Part shown: positions 58,190 to 64,000 of the stretch, one piece after another
Layout: every line of letters begins with the position of its first letter
Position numbering within the stretch: position 1 is the stretch's first letter
From: Acanthococcus lagerstroemiae
Taxonomy: Eukaryota > Arthropoda > Insecta > Hemiptera > Eriococcidae
Length of the DNA: 64,000 nt
Assembly: GCA_031841125.1 (NCBI GenBank)
Contig: CM063110.1
Coordinates: forward strand, 29,260,678 to 29,324,677
Direction of reading: 5' to 3'
The notes under the pieces: model-generated
What the model was told of the DNA's origin: nothing
Database searches by the model: none
Seen by the model: only the letters and a program-made list of their open reading frames with translations
Program-made: the position numbers and the translations under genes

Positions 58190-59418
58190 GTGAGAAGTCA
58201 TTAATGCGGTTTTTGTAATTTTTACGTTTGTTCTGTTCTGTGCGAATGTAAATGCGATTGATAGGTATATTCCAAATTCTTTAAAAAACCTCACCAGAAA
58301 GAAAAGAGCACGCGGAATTTCGACTTACTATAACCTAACACCAGCGAGTTATATTAAAAATATACCTTTCAAGGATCTGTCGAGTCATTTTCAAAGAAAA
58401 AAAGAACTCATTCAGCTTATTGTTTCTGAAGTTATGGAATACATCAAAACTTTGCCTCATCAGCCAGAAAAAAAGATCTTGATAACGTACGAAAATTTGA
58501 CGCAAGGGAATTGTGATATACCAAAGAATTTGAAAAATTCATGGACATGAGGAAGCTGACACGCTCATCATTTTGCATGCATCGACAATAGATAAAGACA
58601 CTTTTCTTACCGTCTTGGCATCAGATACGGATGTTTTAATGCTGTTGATTTACTTCTACAAAAAATGTTTTCCAAAAAATACGTTTCTATTGTATGGATC
58701 CGGTAAAAATCAACGCACCATTTCTCTCAGTTCCGCCTATGAAAGCCTTGGAGAGCCTCGATGTCAAGCTATACTGTGGCTTTCCATGCATTTACAGGAA
58801 CCGATGTGAGTGGAAAATTCTCGGGAAAAACTAAGGATTGGTGTTTCAATTTTTTCCTCCAAGCTGATGAAACCGAATTATGTTGTTTAATCCATTTATA
58901 CAACGTTCCTTTGCAACCAACCTCTTACATCAATTTACAAAAATTGATGTGTCGAATGTATAAAAATAAAAAAATTGACACGTTGGGAGAGTTAAGGTGG
59001 TATCTGTACTCTAATAAAAGTTGCCCAGCTGAAGATTTGCCTCCTTCCCCTTCTGCATTTGAACAGCACGTTCGTAGAACAAATTATGTCTTGTTGTAAA
59101 TGGAGTCACGCAACTGAAAGTTTTGCTGGTTCAGCTGAGGATTTCAAAATTTTGGATCCTAAGGACTACGGTTGGGATATTGATCATATCGGAAGTTACA
59201 ACGCAACTACTACAACTGAAAATCCAGCACCCTTAGCTATGATTGAATCGAAAAAAATGCGCGGGAAAGTGCGGATGCTTCAAGAATAAAATTAACTGCT
59301 CTGAACTTTGCGCATGTAATGCAGAGTGCGAAAACAACGAGAATAATAACGGAAGTAGCGATGGAGAAGAATATTATGATGAAAGTGATGTAAGTGACGA
59401 AGAAGACGACGAATACTG
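58190..59418 (+). pseudogene. EADT/SDTD (PIN- or FEN-nuclease-like) protein with cysteine-rich tail, frameshifted
   Basis: The gene lies alone between the inverted repeats. Readable blocks in order are DRYIPNSLKNLTRKKRARG (58,261), KELIQLIVSEVMEYIK, HGHEEADTLIILHA (58,544), TVLASDTDVLMLLIYF (58,612), GSGKNQRTISLSSAYESLG, HAFTGTDVSGKFSGKTKDW (58,788), KIDTLGELRWYLYSNKSCP and AEDLPPSPSAFEQH, DYGWDID (59,168), ENPAPLAMIE, and a cysteine-rich end with CSELCACNAEC (59,296) followed by an acidic C-terminus and stop at 59,416-59,418. Frameshifts occur near 58,545, 58,775, 59,095 and 59,268, so the copy is dead. The EADT then SDTD spacing resembles the acidic motif pairs of FEN/XPG-type and PIN nucleases (inference). 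I have met this block order in uncharacterised, multi-copy animal proteins. The start is not certain; the frame is open from 58,190. Confidence 0.75.
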
Positions 59419-59606
59419 AGGGTAAGTAAGATCAATACAATGTGAATGTATAATAATGAATTTATGTACTTATAATGAAGAGCAGCTATGATATTGAATG
59501 TGAAATGTGTAAAAATTATTGTGAAGACCTAATATAAAATATAAAGTATCATCCAAGGATTTTTTTGTTTTTGAATTTTTTTTTTAAAACAGAAGCTTGT
59601 GACGTT

Positions 59607-59980
59607 CGTAGAACTTTTTGTGATTATTAATAAATTTTACTCTATGTCTGAAATTTTCCATGAAAAATGCAAAAAACGTGATTTTGATGTTTTTTTGAAG
59701 TTTTTTCGAATTTGAAGGTCAACGGTTGCTCCAAATTGAATTTTGATAATAACCAAAGTTATAGAAGAGACATGAATAAATAACTTTTATTTGAAAACTT
59801 TTTCGAAAAAGAGATAAGCAGGGTTCTAAGATTGGGGGGGGGGTGGAACCTCGGAAAAGGGGGACAAGGAAAAATGGGCATACGGCCTAAATTTCTTTGT
59901 CTGAGTATGTACAACAATAATCAATCATAAAATTGCTTTTAACAGCCACATCGAGCGGATTTACAATTGGGACTCTACTA
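59607..59980 (-). repeat. Right terminal inverted repeat of the 2.3-kb element
   Basis: It mirrors 57,664-58,038. It differs by a longer G run (59,833-59,843), by TAAATCCGCTCG in place of CCCGAAAAAACCGGCCCGCT near the end, and by single bases. It ends GGGACTCTACTA. Confidence 0.8.
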
Positions 59981-60019
59981 TTCCCTGACTTTTCCAGGTT
60001 TTCCAGAGAATGGACCCCT

Positions 60020-60190
60020 GTATAATACAAGACATCCAGGGATATGCTTATAACAGCTAGAGGGAATAGCTGAGGGAAAGAATTGGAAAGGAAGGCAAGG
60101 ACTGAGCTACGAAGAGAGCAGGGATACAAAGAGTAAATCCTTCTCAGAAATGAAAAGATTAGCACAGGAAGGAGAAAAGTCAAGAGACTC
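60020..60190 (-). repeat. Dispersed repeat, inverted copy of 34,691-34,875
   Basis: Reverse complement contains TGTGCTAATCTTTTCATTTC and GAGAAGGATTTACTCTTTG in the same order as the 34.7-kb copy. The family is unknown. It begins just to the right of the 2.3-kb element. Confidence 0.5.
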
Positions 60191-61679
60191 GACCAACTAA
60201 TCGAGAGATTAAGGAATGTATCATCATCAGATTCAAGGGCGAGGAGCAGGACGACTTAGTTCTAGAACACGCGGAAACCTAGTAGTGCAATCCAGAACAG
60301 CTGAAAAAGTTTCAAGAATAAATCGAAATTCTAAACATGCCGAGTTAGGTTTTACATACGTCATACATTCGTATAATTTCATATACTTAAATTTGACCAC
60401 TGTATCCACCAAGAAATCAGTATTATGCGCTATTCGATACAGGTGCCGAAAGTGTAAGTCGTATAAACCAACCACACAAATTCCATAACCGGTCGGACAC
60501 GATCCTATCGACAAACTTACAAGAACGAGTCTTTTTAAAGTTCATGTAAGCTCACACATGGCGCAGAAAAAGCTGATGTGACGTTACTCAGTTTCGATTT
60601 ATCTAATTTTTTCACTTTCTAATTCGTTATTATTTAACCTTGCCGATACGTGTATACGCGCACCTACTCGTATACAACTACTCAGATCCTTCAGTTGTCA
60701 GCTTACACTTCTGAGTACCACTCTTCTTCAATCTTTATCAATCGGATCTACCAATTCGGCGTAGGACTCGCATCACCAGGCCAGATTCGTACACGGATTA
60801 TCCGAGTTGCTAATTCGGCGATTAAGAATAAGAAAGGAGGTGAGAAAAAGAGGTGCAGGTCGCGCGCACACACACATACACGAGTTCAACGTGTACCAAA
60901 CAGAATTTTATGAATCAGAGAGGGGGAGAGTGCACGAGAGGAGGCTTATATAAGAAAATCGGTACGCGACGGAATTACGCAACCGTATAATGAATTAGAG
61001 ATCTTTTTTCTTTCGTTTTCTTTTTTTTTTTCTTTCATTTTTTCCCCTTCTTATTTAACGAAACGACAACACATTTCTTCACTTATCGAATAGCTTACTA
61101 GAAATGGAAACGCGGTTCAATCTCGTAGTTGTAATTATTTATTATTATCATCAGCATCATTATTATCATCGTCGTTATTATCTTTGTCTACGGCTGTAAA
61201 AAAGGGAGTACACCGCGTAAAAAGTGAAAGTATCCAACGTCTGGGGAGTGGTGCACCGCTCAGCGAGTCCACAAGTACCGGCGGATACGTGCATTTCATT
61301 TCGTATTATATGCACACACACACACAAGAAAAGATCAAATTGTACACCAGCCGTGAGAGTAGCTGCACTGCAGTCAGCTGGTGCGATGAAGAGGCACTCG
61401 GATCAGTCGGAAGGTGGCAGGGGGCAAAATTAAATCTCCATTCGAGAGTGACAAACGGACAACATTGAATGGTAACTCGGTCTAACACAAACATGAGGTA
61501 AAAGTAACCACGTTTCTTGCCGATGATATGTTGCTAACTGGATTTGATGAGAAAATCGCAGACAGTTTCCTGCCACTGTGGAATGAACGTTTTTCGTTAG
61601 TTTCGCTGATTTCCGGCAAAGAGACCGTCGAGTCGCCGACCACGATGCCGCGTGTGCAAGAATTTTCCTAACCTGATTA
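60191..61679. other. No recognised gene; simple repeats
   Basis: Contains an AC-rich run near 60,865-60,885, a T-rich tract at 61,008-61,050, an ATT/ATC-rich stretch at 61,138-61,185 and another AC run near 61,312-61,326. The part between 60,640 and 61,480 has more CpG than its neighbours. No coding sequence was recognised. Confidence 0.35.
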
Positions 61680-61682
61680 TAA

Positions 61683-62299
61683 TATGTGACGCGCCATGAG
61701 AAACCATACCTTCGGGTGAAGAGGGTTGAAAATGAAATCTTGACTGATTCTAATAGAGAAAAGTATGGAGAATCCAATGCCGCAAACCGCAGCTCAATCG
61801 GAGCAAAATTCTCAGAGATATGCCATTTTGAAGTTGGAAACTACTAAAAAGTACATTTCGAGAAAAACAGCTTTCATTCGGTCTTGCTTAAATTACCAAG
61901 TTCTCCGAAGGTATTATGATTGAAAATTAGCCCTTCCCCCCCGAATAAAATTTTATGAGGAATTCAATGGTGTAGGTTTCAAGTCTGCTAAAATTGCTAA
62001 AATAAAACTGACAAATGTATGTAAATAAAGTTTATTATAAAAAAAATGTATGTAAATGACGTTGATTATTAAAAAAATTTATCATACAAAAAATTTTTTT
62101 TTACAAAAATTATAAAAGTTAAACAAATAAACAACAAAACAAGCGAGCATGGGTGCCTAAAATGTTCTTCAGATACTCCAGAACACATTTCCGGCAAAAA
62201 GTCATTTTTGATCAAAATCAATTTTTCAACGTGTTTTGGCGTTTTTCTTGAAAACAACTTTTTCACCCGAAGGTATGGTTTCTCATGGCGCGTCACATA
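61683..62299. mobile_element. MITE with 38-bp perfect inverted ends and TAA duplication
   Basis: The left end, starting TATGTGACGCGCCATGAGAA and extending to 61,720, is exactly matched in reverse complement by 62,262-62,299. TAA flanks both ends (61,680-61,682 and 62,300-62,302), the target choice of PIF/Harbinger elements. The interior is AT-rich and non-coding. The ends differ from those of the 30,627 element, so this is another family. Confidence 0.7.
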
Positions 62300-62339
62300 T
62301 AAGCATTTATTCGGGGTAGATATTTTACATTTGAGTTAT

Positions 62340-64000
62340 CTATGATAGGTTTGTTACAAATCTACGAAATCCCTTATTCTGGGCAAATGCCTCCTTCAAC
62401 CTCTCCCATTCGGTCCGGTCTGCTGCAACCCTGTGATAAGAGACGGTTTCTGATAAAGTTGGTGATATTGTCCGACCACCTAGCCCTCTGCTTCCCCGGC
62501 TCTCTTCCTTCTTTTAAAAACCAAAATGTTGTTTTTATAGTCCATCTGTCATCCTTCATTCTGCACACGTGCCCTGCCCAGTCCCACTTTAACCTTCTAA
62601 CAAAGTAGATGATATTTTTGTTGGATTTTAATTTGTTCTTAATTTTTGTCAGGTTCACTTTGTCTTTCAGTTTAATGCCAAGCATTGCCCTCTCCATAGA
62701 GTTTTGTGCAGTTCGAAGGTTTTTTTTTTTCAAATGTTTGGTCAGAGACCATGTTTGGCAGCCATAAAATAATGCCGGGAGGACACAACTATTAAATAAT
62801 TGACTTTTGAAAGAAATAGGATATTTGTTTTTGAATATAAATTTTAAAGACCAAAATTTGCTCCATGCTAATGTAATTCTTCTATCAATTTCTTTTTCTG
62901 TTTGATTTTTGAATGAAATTAATTGTCCAAGATATATTATATCTTCAACTGTATCAATTGTTTTTGTACCAATTTTTATTATATTTGTTTGCCCTGAGTT
63001 GTTTAGAATTATTGTTTTTGCCAAATTTATTTCCATCCCTGCTTTTACACTTTCTCTGTTAAGTTCTTCCAGCATTTCCTGGAGCTCGGATGCACTCCCC
63101 GCTACTACCACCACGTCATCTACAAACCTTAAATTGTTCAAAAATACCCCGTTAATTTTCAGCCCTTTTTTATCCCAATCCAGGTTTCTGAAAATTTCTT
63201 CTAAGGCGCAGTTGAAGAGTAGCGGTGAAATCGGATCTCCTTGCCTTACTCCCGCTTTTAATTTCAAAAATATTTCCCTCTATGTCAGTGACTATTCTTG
63301 CTTTTAGCCCCTTGTATATTTCCTGGGTTAACTGAATGAAGTCCCTGTTAATCCCCTGATTTTGAAGAGCTTGAATCATGTAGTTGTGATTGATAAGATC
63401 GAAAGCCTTGGTGAAGTCGATGAAGGCTAGGTGGACGGGAATCTGATATTCGGATGATTTCTGAATGAGTGTATTTACCGTATGGAGTTGGTCAGTCGTG
63501 GAGTACCCTTTCTGAAGCCTGCCTGGCAAGGCGATTGTATCAGGTCAAGCTTCGCTCTCAAACGATAGTCTAGCATGGAGGAGAAGATTTTGGCTAAGAC
63601 TGAAATTAGGCTTATCGGTCGGAAGTTTTTGATGCCGTCTTTTGATCCCTTTTTAAATAATAAAATGATATTTGATAGTTTCCAATCAGCTGGAATGGTT
63701 TTTGTTTTAAGAATAGTGTTGTACATAGCTGTAAGAACTTTTATTAATTTTGGTCCTCCGAGCTTGACATGTTCGTTGTTGATGCCATCATGACCCGCTG
63801 CTTTTCCTGGCTTAAGTCTTTCGACTGCCCTCTTCACTTCGCATTCCAAAAAGTCCGGTTCGCAATCGTCACTGCTTGATGTTTTAATACTAAGAGGTAC
63901 GGAATCGTCTGAGTATAGCTCTGAATAGAAATCAGTAGCAATTTTATTTAATTGTGTACGGTTGTATACTTTGTCGCCTTTTTTGTTTTTCAAACATGTC
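62340..64000 (-). pseudogene. RTE/CFDP2-like LINE polymerase, largest copy, runs off the window
   Basis: Read on the minus strand from the window edge: KPGKAAGHDGINNEHVKLGG and FRPISLISVLAKIFSSML (63,475-63,993), then after a frameshift near 63,520 LAFIDFTKAFDLINHNYMIQ (motif A, 63,170-63,529). After another near 63,260, GVRQGDPISPLLFNCALEEI and LNNLRFVDDVVVVAG (motif C is FVDD rather than the usual FADD), KAGMEINLAKTIIL, LPALFYGCQTWSLTK, RLKWDWAGHVCRMKDDRW and GKQRARWSDNI, with a stop at 62,374 (62,374-63,267, 297 codons open). Two frameshifts inactivate it, yet the reading frames are long, so it is younger than the other LINE copies here. The endonuclease would lie beyond 64,000. Confidence 0.9.

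Larger units (their letters stand above)
57664..59980 (+). mobile_element. 2.3-kb element with about 370-bp terminal inverted repeats and one gene; unclassified DNA transposon candidate
   Basis: The left arm (57,664-58,038) and the reverse complement of the right arm (59,607-59,980) are nearly identical, with only scattered single-base and small length differences. Both start TAGTAG and then GTCCCAATTG. TTC lies on both sides (57,661-57,663 and 59,981-59,983). The right flank CCCTGACTTTTCCAGG joined to the left flank gives the phrase AATTCCCTGACTTTTCCAGG found in the surrounding repeat family, so a 3-bp duplication is credible. The only gene in the 1.57-kb interior is described separately. 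Classification is open; the 3-bp duplication and the nuclease-like gene would be compatible with something near Academ, but no transposase is recognisable. Confidence 0.7.

Noticed and set aside
60947..60954. TATATAAG as a promoter TATA box
   Set aside because: One short AT-rich match with no downstream gene is not evidence of a promoter.

Overview
The window reads as a block of repeat-rich, AT-rich animal nuclear DNA, most likely from an arthropod. It carries mariner, hAT, PIF/Harbinger, gypsy, jockey-like and RTE/CFDP2-like elements, has no operon structure, no bacterial-type genes and no intact host gene that I can recognise. Apart from short open stretches of unknown origin, all recognisable coding sequence belongs to broken transposable elements. 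The species cannot be fixed from the sequence alone; the mix of MITE families would suit an insect such as a hemipteran, but that is a guess.

Layout. 0-9 kb: a LINE tail, a field of degenerate short repeats (1.0-2.2 kb) split by a hAT-like MITE, two palindromic elements near 4.4-4.8 kb, a second copy of the MITE, and a GC-rich 417-bp element at 8.12-8.54 kb with a 14-bp target duplication. 9-12 kb: a 1.2-kb long inverted repeat and a 0.6-kb element with 33-bp perfect inverted ends and repeated AAAAAGGGCACATA motifs. 17-21.7 kb: LINE fragments and a mariner transposase cut in two by a LINE with a 7-bp target duplication. 27-30 kb: a LINE reverse transcriptase split by a MITE, then the integrase end, polypurine tract and 3' LTR of a gypsy element split by another MITE. 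30.6-35 kb: a PIF/Harbinger-like element, bounded by inverted ends and TAA duplications, filled with jockey-type and RNase H-bearing LINEs in both orientations. 37.5-42.3 kb: a hAT MITE, then an RTE-like LINE broken by a small SINE-like insertion, a hAT fragment and an inversion. 45-49 kb and 55-56 kb: degenerate tandem or inverted repeat arrays. 50-54.6 kb: two more RTE-like fragments, another SINE-like copy and a TA-flanked element that contains a tRNA-like region. 57.7-60.0 kb: a 2.3-kb element with about 370-bp near-identical terminal inverted repeats around one decayed gene. 61.7-64 kb: a MITE with 38-bp perfect ends and a large RTE-like LINE running off the window.

The best candidate for something undescribed is the 57,664-59,980 element. 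Its long inverted repeats flank a gene with an EADT...SDTD arrangement like the acidic residues of PIN/FEN-type nucleases, a HAFTGTD block and a cysteine-rich tail, and the site where it landed can be read from a neighbouring repeat family as a 3-bp TTC duplication. A second candidate is a 111-114 bp SINE-like family seen four times, two of those copies with exact 11-16 bp target duplications and a longer 417-bp version with a 14-bp one.
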